NCBI RefSeq assembly: GCF_010183535.1
Contig: NC_071328.1
Coordinates: 434,001-498,000 of the forward strand
DNA length: 64,000 nt
Origin: Caenorhabditis remanei
Taxonomy: Eukaryota > Nematoda > Chromadorea > Rhabditida > Rhabditidae
Direction: 5' to 3'
A model generated the notes under the pieces. That model was given only the letters and a program-made list of their open reading frames with translations. It was not told the DNA's origin and did not search any database. The position numbers and the translations under genes are program-made. The first letter of the stretch is position 1. Every line of letters starts with the position of its first letter. This document shows positions 1 to 11,573 of the stretch, in pieces.

Positions 1-998
1 ACTGTTGTGACATCTGGACATCCGGACTTGACTCCGCCCACATCAAAGGGCGGCGACACTAAAAATATAGATTTTTGGTCTGTCTGTGTGTCTGGATGTC
101 CAAAAAGTCATTTTTTGGTTAAAAATCCTAAATTTTGTTCAATTTTCATCAAATAAGTTAAAATTTAGACGAAATTCACATTTTTTGACCCAAAACTTCG
201 AATTTTCACATCATTGTCTGTCTATGTGTGTGTTTGTCCAAATGTCCCCCAACTTAAAACAATATATAATCATGCTACATTCAAAAAAAACAGAACATTT
301 ACGTGCAAAAATATGTGGGAAGAGAGGGATTTTTGGAAATTTTCAGGGATTTTATCGACTTTTATCGATAAAAACGATCAATTTTAACCAATTTTTGTCG
401 GTATTCCATTAGAGCGCACTTGCAACCGACATCAGTCTCATAGCGAAGAAAGTGCGATCAAATGACAAATTTGTGTGATTTTGACCGATTTTCACAGAAT
501 TTTAACATCAGAGCGCACTTGGAACATTCAATACCGTAGAAAGTGCGCTCTGATGACAATTCGCTCGTTTTTTGTCGGTTTTTATTGACTTTTTATCGAA
601 ATTCACTCTTAGTGGACATCAGAGCGCACTTGCAACATACAATATGAAAATCATAACAAAGAAAGTGCGCTCTGATGACAATTTGCTCGTTTTTATCGAT
701 TTTTATCGAATTCTTATCGAAATTCACTCTTTGTTGTCATTGGAGCGCAATTGCTATCACTAATCTGATAGATTGTGTCGATTTTAGTAGATTTTAAGCT
801 AATTTTCTCGACCAATTTTCCTATGATACTTATGATACTGAGGAGAGTGCGCTCTGATGATAGTTTTCTTGTTTTTGTCGGTTTTCGACTATTTTTGGGC
901 TGTTTTGTCGATTTCAAGCCAACTTTATCGATTTTTTAAACGATTTTCGATCAATTTTATCGACCATTTATAGAATTTAAGCCTATTTTCTCGACATT
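1..998. repeat. Repeat-rich flank with short inverted repeats
   Basis: No coding exon is supported here. From about 408 to 870 the DNA holds a run of short foldbacks. Each starts with AGAGCGCACTTG and ends with its inverse, AAGTGCGCTCTGATGACA (for example 508-558 and 617-680). They are separated by T-rich spacers containing repeated TTATCGA words. The first 250 bases contain two copies of a GTCTGTC...GATGTCC motif that recurs elsewhere in the window. This stretch lies downstream of the kinase gene. It could hide a further 3' exon of that gene, but none was seen. Confidence 0.6.
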
Positions 999-3900
999 TT
1001 ATCGACTTTTTCCCCATACTAACCTACTACTCTGACGACTGGCGGATCTCAAATACGACGACAACTCCTCCTCGCTCTCCTCTTTCAGAATGGAACACGG
1101 TCGAGCCCTCCACGAGTTTGATCTACTTCGACACCTCGAATTAACGGCGCCTCTGGAGGACGACGAAGCCCCGCCCCCTTCCTCGATATCTGACATTTCA
1201 ATATGTTTTGCGAGTAGTTCTCTCGCTTGTTCCTCTCGATATGAGGCTAAAACTCTTTCAGCCAACAAATAATACGTCGCTGTCACCGAATTGTATTCAT
1301 CGTTTTCCAGATATCGGAGGATGTCTTCTTCTGTCGCAATACCCCCCGCAACCATTTGTTCGATTATTGTCGAGTGGGCGGAGCTTGGCAGATGGTGACG
1401 TACTATTAGGGGGATCGCCTGGAATGAATTGATTTTAATGGGTTTTGGGTTGAAAAATTGTGAAAAAAAAACCGAATTCCATCAGTTTTGAAGAAATTTT
1501 CGAGAATTTTCTTTTTAAAATTGGCGAAGCTTGACGAAATCGGCGAAAATGGAAATATTGTTTGGTGAAAATTATTGAAAAATTGCAAAAAAAAGGACCA
1601 GAATTTCGTCAGTTTTTGATGAAATTTCCAGGAATTTTAGATACTTTTCCTTCGAAAAATGGGCGGAGCTTCACGATTATCAACAGATTTTTCGAGTTTT
1701 TGTCAGCTGGTACGTTCAAATCGCTTATTTTATCGATTTTTTCTCTATTTTTATGAATTTAACATTTTCTAGAATTTTCCAATTCCTACCGTAGACAATC
1801 CTCGATCTCCTGCCTGTACCCACGAGCTGGAAACAATCTTCTCCAAACTCGCTCGTTTCGATGGTTCACGGACGAGCATCGATTGAATTAAACTGCAAAA
1901 TTAAGAAGTTATTAGGTCACGCCCATTTTATGCTATTTTGCCGCGCATAATATTTTTTGCAAAAATTCTATGAAAATGGGCGTTTTAAAGCGAAAATTTC
2001 CATGAAAACCGATGAAAATAATGAAAAATTACTCAGAAAGTGGGCGGAGCTGAAATCAGGCCACGCCCATTTTTGCAAATTTGCCACACAGCATATTTTT
2101 TGGCGGCTTTTTCCAAAAAAAAAGCTGATCCGCTAAAATCATTGCAAGTGCGGCACATTTCCAGCTGCTCCGAAAGTGGGCGGAGCTTAAAGTAGGCCGC
2201 CCATTTTAGCAATTTTGCCGCACACCTTTTTTGCCGTTTTTTTTTTCAAGAAATTCAATGCAAATGGACATTTTTTGCAAATGTTCAATGAAACTTCACT
2301 GCGGCACAGTTCTAACTGCATCCATGCGGCAAAACTGCTCTAAAAGTGGGCGGAGCTTATCACTTACAGTCTACACTCATCGGATAACACATCAGGAATT
2401 GAGTATTTGCAGTCGAGAATCTTCGTCAGAGTCTCCGAATCGTTGGCCTCTTGAAATGGAAGACGTCCGCAGACGAGCATGTAGAGAATCACACCAAGTG
2501 ACCATACATCTGAAAGGAAATGAGAAAAAGTTATAGAATTTTTTCATTTTTTCGCTTGAAATTCATAATTTGTATTGGAGAATTGGTGACAATGTCAATA
2601 TTGTGTGATCTAGAGTTGAAAATCACTTTTTGAACAGAAAAATGAGAAAATTGCATAAAAATGAATATTTTCAGTGCAATTTATGAGAAAAATCAAAATT
2701 GTCATTGTTAGACCGAATTTCAGCCATTTTGAAAGATATTAAAGTTCTATCCAGCAAAAATCGGGTTTTTTTCGGGGTTTCTCTGAAAAAATAATGAATT
2801 CTTCTACCTCGGGAAAATTGCGATTTTCTTAATATTTTGATATGAAATCGCAAATTTCGAACGTTTTTTTTGTGTCATTTCCAGACAAAATAAACCTATT
2901 TGAGCTCGTTCTATCGAATTTGAGCAACACTAATAATAAATTTTCTTTTTTTTTTCGATTTTTATTTGCATTTTTTCTAAAGAAAATGTGTTTTTAATCA
3001 AAATAATCGCCAAAATTCGAAAAAAAAACGTCCGAAAACAGAAAAATGTATCAAAAACTTGAAACAAATTTTCAGGTTTTTCCTATTAGCACATCAGGCT
3101 TCTTACAACCGCGCTCCACCGCAAACGAGAGAGTATCTGCGAGAGACGCAGAGTTTTTTCTAGCGCGAAAAAGATTTTCACAGTTTTTGACCTATTTTCG
3201 GTGTTTTACATAACAATTTTCAAAAAAACTTTTGAAAAATAGGGAAAACAAGTCAAAAACTGTGAAAATCTGTGTCGAGAAAAAAAACTCTGCGTCTCTC
3301 GTCGATATTCTCTCGTTCGCGGTGGAGCGCAGTTGTAAGAGGGGTGGACTGCTAATATTAAAGTGTAGGAAATGAAGTAATTTTAATGAAACATTTTCAT
3401 GTTTTTTTGAATGAAATTTGAGGTTTTACCTATTAAAATCCAAATTTTCGCCTGAAAATCATTTAAAACACCTAAAAACGTCTTACCAACAGCCGGAGCA
3501 TCATAAGAATCGCCAAGAAGAATTTCGGGAGCCGAATAAGCGAGTGATCCACACGAAGTACTCAACTGTTCGCCCGGTTCGTAGCTATTCGAAAATCCGA
3601 AATCCGTCAGTTTCACCATTCCCAATTTTTCGAAGAACACAACGTTTTCTGGCTGAAAATTCGAGAAATTTGAGAGTTTTCGTTTATTTTTTATTGAATT
3701 TCAGTGAAAAATCATGATTTTCAGATTAAAAAAACCACAAAACTATTCAATTTTCAGCCAAATTTTGTGATTTTTTTGCACATTTGCAACTAGAAAAACT
3801 CAATTTTTACTAAATTTGAGAGAAAATTCACAATTTCTTGATGAAAAACCACAAAATTATATTATTTTGCGGCAAATTTTGGGTTTTTTTCTTCACATTT

Positions 3901-5996
3901 CCAACTAAAAACGCTTATTTTTCACAAGATTTCAGTGAAAAATCATGATTTTCTGATTAAAAACTCAAAATTATTTCATTTTCCGGCAAATTTTGGGTTT
4001 CTTTTTCACATTTTCAGCTAAAAACTCTCATTTTTCATTAAATTTTACAAAAATAATATAATTTTCCGGCACATTTTGTACTATTTTGCACATTTTCAAC
4101 AGAATAAACTCATTTTTCACCGAGTTTCAGTGATTTTCAGTCTTAATTACCTTCAAATCTCTGTGCACAACATGTAACTGATGACAGTAGTCGATAGCTG
4201 TCATAATCTGACAGAAATATTGTTGAGCCAGTGATTCGCAGACACCTTTCTCGTGTTTTATGATGAAATCATGGAGATCGTAGTCGCCGAGTTCCAGAAT
4301 CAAAAAGATCTTCGTTTGGGTGTCCAGCACCTGAAAAATTGTGACTTGAAAATAAAATTTGAACGAAAAATCCAGTTTTAAGCGATTTTGATCTGTTAAA
4401 ATCGGTTTTTATGACAATAATCGACTAAAATTAATGAAAATCGATTTCTGATCAAATTTACCAAGATTTATGTGTATTTTTCAGCTGTTTTTTAATCAAT
4501 TTTCTGACTTTTAAGACGACTTTTGAACTATTTTTGAATTTTTGAAAAATAGGTCAAAGGTCGTTTAAGAAGTCCGAAAATTGATTAAAACAGCTAAAAA
4601 ATACACATAAATCTTGGTAAATTTGTTCAGAAACCGATTTTCATTGATTTTACTCAATAATTGTCACAAAAAACTGATTTTTACAGATTGAAATTGCTGA
4701 AAACCAGTGAACAATACCCTATTTTCATATTTTTCGTGATTTTTTAACTACGTTTGCCAATTTTCGACTAATTTTTATTGTTTTTCAGTGATTTTCCTTG
4801 TTATCGATTTGTTTTTGCCGATTCTGAATGTCTTTTTGTTGATTTTCAGTAAGTTTAAATGATAATGATTAATTTCTACTATTTATAGTCGATTTTTCAA
4901 TGTTTTTGCCTCCATTTCAACCGGTTTTTGTTAACTTTCACTCATTTTTCATCAATTTCACACATTTTTTTGTTACATTTGACCAATTCTCTTCAATTTC
5001 TCGAGCCTTGCTCTTACCTCATACAATCGAACGATATTTGCGTGTTGAACCAACTTCATACATCTCACTTCTTTCATTATTTGACATGTCGACGCTTCGT
5101 CCATTTTCGTCTTATCGATGATTTTGACGGCCACCTGCAAATTTTGAGAAATATTGACAAAAACTGGGCAGGAATGCTTAAAAATTGAATTTCCTCTATT
5201 TTGGATAACAAAAAGGCAATTTTTGAGTTTTTAACTGTAAATTCCACCGAATTGCTTTTTTTTTTCAAAATATACAATTCTCGACCCCAAAATTCGTACT
5301 TTTTTGAGATAAATTGATTTTCGACTAAATTTGATAAATATATTCAGTTTCAAAAAAAGAAGGAAAACTGAGGAAATATAGAAATATTTGACATGAAAAC
5401 GATTTTCTGGATATGTAACTGCTTTTTGCTCAAAACATAATAATTTTTTTTTTGAAGGAATGCAGTTACATATCCAGAAAATTGTTTTCATGTCAAATAT
5501 TTCTATATTTCCTCAATTTTTCTTCATTTTTTGAAACTAAATATGTCAAATTCAGTTTAAAATTAATTTATCTCAAAAAATACGAATAATGGGGTCGAGA
5601 ATTGTATATTTTACCTGTTTTCTCAATTTTAATCACAATTATCAGTTTTTTCGGATGCTTGAAAATCTAGAAAATCAAGCTTTTCCCCGTTTTTGGATAA
5701 CAAAAACGCAAATTTTTGAGTTTTTAACTAGGATGATGGCTGTTTTTAAAGTTTTTCAGGACAAAAAATTAATTATTTTTGAGTTTTTTGGCGCATTTTT
5801 AATGAATTTTCTCCAAATTGTTTCCTCATAATCCTCATACCATTTCCCCGGTGAAAACATGTCTTGCCAGTTTTACAACTGCAAAATGTCCTTGTCCGAT
5901 AGTTTTCTCTAAATCGTAGAGTCCAGCGATACGAGTATCACGGATGTGAAGAGACGTTTTACGGCGGAGGGCGCCCGTTTCAGGCCCATTTGACAT
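999..5996 (-). CDS. SNF-related Ser/Thr protein kinase (SNRK type)
   Basis: Seven exons with matching phases: 5841-5996, 5018-5134, 4151-4330, 3487-3652, 2368-2509, 1790-1892 and 999-1418, giving 427 residues. The kinase domain is complete: P-loop IGQGHFAVV (residues 33-41), lysine in VAVKII (K56), HRDLKPEN (147-154), DFG (168-170) and APE (192-194). The activation loop [14 protein letters not shown] keeps the threonine (about T183) that LKB1 phosphorylates in SNRK. After the kinase comes a region like the SNRK UBA-like segment ([11 protein letters not shown]). An acceptor lies one base before the ATG, so SL trans-splicing or a 5'UTR intron is likely. Family knowledge: SNRK belongs to the AMPK-related kinases. 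Uncertain: the end. A strong donor (AG/GTTAGTATG) lies just before the stop at 999, so the true C-terminus may continue in exons to the left. Human SNRK is much longer. Confidence 0.88.
3084..3357. repeat. Foldback (MITE-like) element in kinase intron 4
   Basis: A near-palindrome with ends TATTAGCA and TGCTAATA. The arms are over 100 bp and carry TTACAACCGCGCTCCACC, the CTCTGCGTCTCTCG word and the GTTTTTGAC words, with a short unpaired centre around 3195-3235. A degenerate relative of the arms is seen at 43345-43455. Confidence 0.8.
4382..4695. repeat. Foldback element in kinase intron 2
   Basis: The left arm (4382 to about 4530) and the right arm (about 4550-4695) are imperfect reverse complements. 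Visible matches include ACCAAGATTTATGTGTATTT against AAATACACATAAATCTTGGT, and the CGATTTTGAT/GACAATAATCGA words against their inverses. The centre is T/A-rich. No coding potential was seen. Confidence 0.8.
5268..5616. repeat. Long inverted repeat in kinase intron 1
   Basis: The ends are ATATACAATTCTCGACCCCA (left) and its reverse complement (right, near 5592-5611). The inner arms around 5367-5425 and 5461-5513 match almost perfectly over more than 50 bp (CCTCAATTTT/ATAGAAATATTTGACATG words). The loop is about 30 bp and T-rich. It looks like a fairly young foldback insertion. Confidence 0.85.
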
Positions 5997-7766
5997 ACTG
6001 AAAAATTAAATTTATGGGGAATTTTAGCAGAAAAAATAGGATTTCAGAGCGAAAAATGAAGATAATTGTGTGAAAATCGCGAAAATAACTATTTGTGATA
6101 TAGAAAAACTCGTTTTTTAAGCATTTCTTCGAATTGAAACAATAAATTTGCGATTTTAAATGTCTAAATTTAAAAAATTAATTTTAAATTGAAAATAGCA
6201 GTTTTTCAATCAGAAACATTAAACATCTGGTAATACTGAATATTTTGAACTTTTTCAGAGAGCTAGCAAATGAGTATTTTGGTTTTTTGTTATCGAAAAA
6301 CTTGTTTTAAAAGTTTTTTAAAATTTGAAATACTAATTCATGATTCTTTCTGTGTAAACTTTTTGAAAAGTGAAAAAAAAGGTTTTCGTGTAAAATTCAC
6401 AGCTTTTTGACTAATTTTAAAGTGAAAATTGCAGTTTTTCAATGAGAAACACCTAAAGACTAAAAATTTTGACTATAGTTTTTATTTATAAATTTGACAG
6501 AAAAAATCAGAAATTCTAATTAACGGGTGACTTGATTTTGAATTGAAAATCCCTGTTTTTCATGAAAAATTGAAATTTTTAAATTTGAGAAAAAAATTCC
6601 GAAAATCGAAATTTTTATTTTATTTTTTATTTTAACAAAAACTACTTGAAAACTAGTATTTTACATCAATTATTGGAGGTTTTCGACAAAAATAAAGATT
6701 TTCAAAACCTAGAAACATTTTTGTCCAGTTTTATAAAATAGAAAATTTCCAATTAATTGGAAAAGAATAAAATGGAAAAAATAGCGAAAAATACCGATTT
6801 TTCTTAAAATATCAATATTTATAGATTTCTCTTCTTTTTCTTTTATTTTTATATTTAGAAAATAGAAATAAATAAAAATTCAGAAGCTGAGAAACCAAAA
6901 AAGAAGAAAATCGTTAAAAAAAGGTCTTAATTAAAATAAAAGTTATTAGGCAGAAAAATATATTTCAATTTCTTTTTTTCAAAGTTTTTTTCATTCCAAA
7001 AAAAAATCAAATTTAACACAAAAAGTGCCCTCCGAAAGCGTCGGAATTGAGAGAAGTATCACGAAGTCTCTCCTCCATTTCTCTGCGTCTCTTCATTCTA
7101 CACACTCTCTCGCCCTCTTCTCTCTCCGATTCTCAATAGAGCGCGTTTGCAAGATGACCGGTCTCGCGGGTTTCCACCCGAAAATGTGACTTTTCGGGGG
7201 TAAATAAGCGGGTTTTTGGTGGGAAAAATGAAGGGAAAAATAGAGAAATTTGAGAATTTAGTTTTTTGAAATAAATTATTATAAATTTAACAGTGAAAAA
7301 TCGAAAAAATAGACGACATGAAGAATTTTCGATTTTAGCGATTTTTCGTGGTGAATAAGGGGGTTTTTGGTGGGAAAAATGAAGGGAAAAATAGAGAAAT
7401 TTGAGAATTAAATTGTTTCGGAACAAAGTAATCAAAAAAAAATAAATAAAATTAAAAAAAAAACTTTCAGAGATATTTAGAAAACTAAAAAAAGAAAAAA
7501 AAATACATTTTTCCGATTTTTTGGTTTAAAATTGTATTTTTTGTGTTTAAAAAAATTTGCTAAAATTTCTATAACCCAGTTTTATAGAAAACCCTTTTCA
7601 CAAAACTATTAAATCATCAAAAACTTAATTTTTCAGTTTAATTTCGAAATATGTGTAGAAAAAATATGGAATTTTCCCATGGATGACACTCAAAACCACT
7701 GAAAATTGCTTAAAACGAGAATTTTCAGTCCTAAAAAGTTGAAAAATGCTGAAAGTGTACCTCTGG

Positions 7767-7846
7767 CCGAGCTTTTTCTATTTTGGGTTTCTAGGCCAGC
7801 GAAGTCAGAAAGCTAGAAACCCAAAATAGAAAAAGTTCGGCTATGA
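7767..7846. repeat. Perfect short hairpin
   Basis: The arms GCCGAGCTTTTTCTATTTTG and the inverse CAAAATAGAAAAAGTTCGGC extend through GGTTTCTAG/CTAGAAACC, giving about 30 bp of near-perfect stem around a short loop. There is no flanking gene signal. Confidence 0.7.
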
Positions 7847-8681
7847 GGGCGTGAAAAAGAAAAAAAGAAAAATAAATGTGGAAAATGAGGGCAGATGTAT
7901 GGGAGGGGAGAGCAAGAGAACATCTGAAGTGGATGGGTCAATGGGGTTGGGAAATACGAAGAAATGAAAAAAAAAGTCAAATTGGAAGAAGAATTTTCAT
8001 GTACTTTTCCAACAACAAAAAAAGGAAAATTTGTTTTGTTGGATTTTTTTGGTTTTTCAAAGCAAAAGCCTAATATTTTGGTGAAATATTAATCAAAATG
8101 CATGAAAGAAGTAACTTTTAACTCAAAATTTCAAATATTTTTCAAAAGCGCCAAAAGTGCGGTGGAGCGCGTTTGCAAAAATCATCGAAAAAATGTTTTT
8201 TTTTTGGATTTTTTCAACAAAAATCTCAAAATTTGGGAGAAAAGTTAATCAAAATTTGTGTTGAATCTCAAAAATATCATCTCAAAACTTAAAATTTAGT
8301 GCCAAAAATGCGGTGGAGCGCGTTTCCTTTATAACAACTGAATATTGCTGAATTCCAGCTGAAATTGGTCGCCTGATTTTGAAAGTCAGACAGGTTTTCG
8401 TAGGAAAAACGGGGAAACATTCTTTTTTTCTGTTTTTGCAAAAAAAATCGATTTTTTAAATAAAAATTGCAGAATAATTTTCACATATGTACACCCACAT
8501 ACACATATATAATTAATTTAAGACCCGAAAAAAAACAATGAACCAACAGAAAAAAGAGAGAATTCTTTCTCTCTCTCTGATTCAATTTAGTTCCCATGAG
8601 AGGACGGGAAAAAAGAGAAAAAAGAGGCAAAAAAAATGTCCAAAAAAACAACAAACCACTTGACTCTCTCTCTGAGCACGA

Positions 8682-8970
8682 AAACTTGTCTCTTTTTCGG
8701 GTTGAAGCGTGTTTCCGGTCGTTTTTTTGAATCTTTGGAATCTTTTTACACGAAAAACTGAATAAGATACTTTTGGGTGGGTTGGAAGTGCGCTCCATTG
8801 ATAATTTGTTGGAAAAATGGGTTGGGAAGGGGTTAGAGTCGAAAATAAAAGTGTTAGTGTCATCTATAAAGAAAACAAAAACTATTGAGAGGGGAGGGGA
8901 ATTGAACCCGGGATGTCCAGATCGCCGGTCAGACTCCTTACCAGGTGAGCTATGAGAGCAAAAGCTGGGC
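8682..8970 (-). mobile_element. tRNA-derived SINE-like element, copy 1
   Basis: Read on the minus strand, the element starts with a tRNA-like head at about 8886-8960. It has an A-box-like TAGCTCACCTGG and a B box GGTTCAATTCC. A body of about 200 bp follows, ending in words such as CGACCGGAAACACGCTTCAA on the opposite strand. The same ~290 bp unit recurs in opposite orientation at 12720-13000. Only about 3 of 5 T-stem pairs can form, so this is not a functional tRNA gene. tRNA-derived SINEs with Pol III boxes are an established class; calling this a SINE is inference from the shared head-plus-body structure. Confidence 0.65.
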
Positions 8971-9062
8971 GCGGAAAGGAAGGTAGTCATAAGCGTGGTG
9001 TTTACCACGCGGTCGCCGATAGCTTTATCACAACCCTCCGCGCCGCGCCCACGCTTCTACAC

Positions 9063-9135
9063 GGATAGCTCACCTGGGAAGGAGTCTGGCCAGTAATCTG
9101 GACATCGGGGGTTCGATTCCTCACTTCTACAATTC
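9063..9135 (+). mobile_element. tRNA-like SINE head
   Basis: Contains the A-box-like TAGCTCACCTGG and the B box GGTTCGATTCC with the same spacing and inner words (GGAGTCTGGCCAGTAATCTG) as the heads at 8886-8960 and 12735-12800. It is oriented away from copy 1. The interval between the two heads, CACGCGGTCGCC...TTTATCACAACCCTCCGC, has relatives at 11240-11275 and 12640-12665. Confidence 0.6.
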
Positions 9136-9984
9136 TTTTTTGCTTCTTGTTTTTAGATCAATTTTCCTGTCTAGAAGCGAAAAATTAAGAATAATGTCTG
9201 TTTTTCACCCAAATTGGGCCGACTGATGAGAGTTTCAGAGAAAAAGGCGGCAAAAAAAGGGAAATGCTAGAAATTGAGCCGATGCCTCTTGCTCTCTTTC
9301 TCTTTTTAATTTGACACTTCGGCTCGTTTTTTCGCTTTTTCTCCCTTTTTCAGTCAGATAGGAAGGAGAATTTCGAGAAAAACAAGAGGATGACAAATTG
9401 CTGTATTGCTTTTTGATTGGTGCGGTTAAGAGGATCGAGGAGAGAAAATTGGAATTGAAATGACGTTTTTGAGTAGTGGAAAATTCTATTTTAGAGGGAA
9501 AAACACCTAATTTAAGCAAAAATTTGAAACGTTTGTTTCCAAAATTTCCATTTCTCAGTAGAGCGCACTTACACCCTCACTAATGAGCAAATTAGCGTAA
9601 AAGCTCAAATTAGCACACCTCGGTATGTCAAGATGATAGAAAAAGAGCAGCAGTACTAAAGAGACTCTAAATCTCAGAATATCATATGTTACATTGAAAA
9701 GGAGGCCTGCCGAGTGTGTGTGTGTGTGTGCATATTATAAAAGAAGAAGATATATCAAATGTGTTTTAGTTGGTTGGTTTTCGAGAGAGCAGGGAGTTGT
9801 TAAGCCGTGAGAAGACGACGGAAAAAAGAAAAAAAAGAATTTCCTAAATCCGATTTGCTCTCTCTTTCGGCAAAACGGGGATCAGCAAGTCGTGTCCGTC
9901 GACACACGAAAAAGCGGAAAAAAAAAGGTGGTGAAGTAACGAAAAAAATCTTAAAATCGAGTTGCAAAAGAAGAAAAAACTTCG

Positions 9985-10060
9985 AGACGAGGGGCAAAAT
10001 CGAACCCGGAAAGTTTTGCGCAGCGGTCGGGCTCCTTAACCAGTAGACCGCCGACGACAT
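9985..10060 (-). mobile_element. tRNA-like element (Pol III boxes)
   Basis: On the minus strand: GGTCTACTGGTTAAGGAGCC (A-box-like) followed by CCGGGTTCGATTTTGCC (B box). The two boxes are spaced as in a tRNA. The stems do not close, so this is a tRNA-derived relic and not a decoding tRNA. Confidence 0.5.
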
Positions 10061-10630
10061 GGAGAGATCAGACGTTGCAAGGCGTAGATGTTCGCGGTGA
10101 TCTCGGCGTTCTCGCCGGATTGGAAGGCGCGTCAGAGGTGCGCCAGAACAAAGTTTTTGTCAGAAAAATCCCTAAAACACTATTTAAAAAAACTAAAATG
10201 TTAGTCATGAGACATTTGTTTAAAGGGAACAATGGGAACTGCTGATAAGAAAAGACATTTATTTTTTATTGTGTATGTTCTGTTGTCTAAAAAGAAGCAG
10301 AACACCATTTTCGAGGCTCTTGGACATCCAGAAATACAGTAAAGTGAATTAATCGCGCCCCCATGCAATTTTCCGCGCGGGAATTTGAAAAATTTCGAGT
10401 TGGGAAATGGGATTTACAAATCCTCCCTAGTTAATCTTAATCCTTTATCATCATATATTGTCAGAAGAAAAGAAGATTTGTGATGAAAAACGAGATAAAA
10501 ATACCTAATTTCTACGAAAACTACATTGAATTCCACTAGTAAATTATGCGTAGATCAAAAAAAAAATTAAGGGCAAACAATAGATCAACTTTAAAAACTT
10601 GCTACACCTTTCGCTATTGTCCCACTCTTT

Positions 10631-10850
10631 CAAATTTATTTTTTTCTGGTAGATCAAATCTAGATCTTCAATTTTGTAATTGACAACTTTTTGATAGCTC
10701 CGCCCACTTTTGAGATATGCGCCTTTAAAAGTGAGCAGCGGTGCCGCCAACTTCAAAGGCGCATATCTCAAAAGTGGGCGGAGCTATCAAAAAGTTGTCA
10801 ACTACAAAAATAAAGATCTAGATTTGATCTACCAGAAAATATAAATTCAA
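10631..10850. repeat. Foldback MITE, family A (full copy)
   Basis: A near-perfect hairpin. The left arm carries CTGGTAGATC, GTAATTGACAACTTTTTGAT and AGCTCCGCCCACTTTTGAGA. The right arm repeats these inverted. The centre is short (AAAAGTGAGCAGCGGTGCCG). At least ten related full or partial copies lie in this window. Confidence 0.85.
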
Positions 10851-11269
10851 CAAAGTGGGACTAAAGGGAAGGCCACGACGATCTTTCAAATAAGAGCTAT
10901 TTTTCACTTCTAAATTTTTTTTCCTTTAACAAAACTTTTAAGTTGTGAAAAAGAAAAATAAGGCGAATCTATAAATTAGAGAACAAAAATGGTTTGAAAA
11001 GGTTTTCCCGTGTCTAAAAACTTTATAAAATCTAACATTTCAAATATTTTTCGAAAACAAGTAAAGTTTCGCACAGCCTTTACATGTTTCAGTAACCTAT
11101 ACCTTAACCAAAACTCTATTCAGTCTATAATTATTTATAGAGAAGAAAATTCTAGAAAATAAAATTTTCGAAATAACAGAAAATGCTTATCGAGTTTAAA
11201 TTTGGCGGTGGCGAGAAGGTGGGGAACTCCACCACCTTTATCACAACCCTCTGTTCCGTGCCGCTTCTT

Positions 11270-11345
11270 CCACCTTGACAGCTCAACTGGTAACGAGATA
11301 GGCCAGTAGACAACAGGTCAGGGGTTCGATTTCTTTTCTTCACTA
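11270..11345 (+). mobile_element. tRNA-like SINE head
   Basis: An A-box-like GACAGCTCAACTGGTAACGA and a B box GGGTTCGATTTC. The inner sequence GTAGACAACAGGTCAGGG matches, in inverse orientation, the element at 12565-12640. The shared lead-in is TTTATCACAACCCTCTGTTC. Confidence 0.6.
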
Positions 11346-11573
11346 TTCTTTTTTCTTTTTTTATAGATCATAGTGATGCGTTTCTCACTAGTTCTAGAGC
11401 ACTTAAAATGCTAAAAAATTTCCGGAAGCGTAAAAAACCGTAAGGACACTTCAAGGTCAAAAAATTTTCAAAACTTTCCATAAAAACGTGATTTTTTTTT
11501 TGAAACTTTTTGAAAAATCCCTTTTCAAGTATCCCGTGACACTCTGATTTTTTCTATGACCTTCCGATCCTCA

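Larger units (their letters stand above)
5997..11573. other. Intergenic region, repeats only
   Basis: No coding exon is supported. Contents: AT-rich DNA to about 7000; a promoter-like stretch at 7025-7145 upstream of the kinase gene with CTCTGCGTCTCT (near 7079) and CT-rich words; a direct repeat of about 70 bp (7190-7257 and 7343-7410); a hairpin at 7767-7846; two RGAGCGCGTTT motifs (8163, 8313); tRNA-like elements (8886-8960, 9063-9135, 9985-10060, 11270-11345); a (GT)n run near 9715; and a foldback at 10631-10850. The longer open frames in this stretch are chance frames through these repeats. Confidence 0.7.

Noticed and set aside
999..5996. Naming the kinase as an AMPK alpha subunit or MARK
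   Set aside because: The activation loop [14 protein letters not shown], the [12 protein letters not shown] start and the UBA-like tail fit SNRK better than AMPK or MARK.
8886..8960. A functional tRNA gene on the minus strand
   Set aside because: Only about three T-stem pairs form, and the same sequence recurs with a long shared body, which fits a SINE head better.
8481..9008. 175-codon open frame on the minus strand
   Set aside because: It runs straight through the SINE-like copy and CT-rich DNA; the same DNA at 12.7-13.0 kb does not keep the frame.
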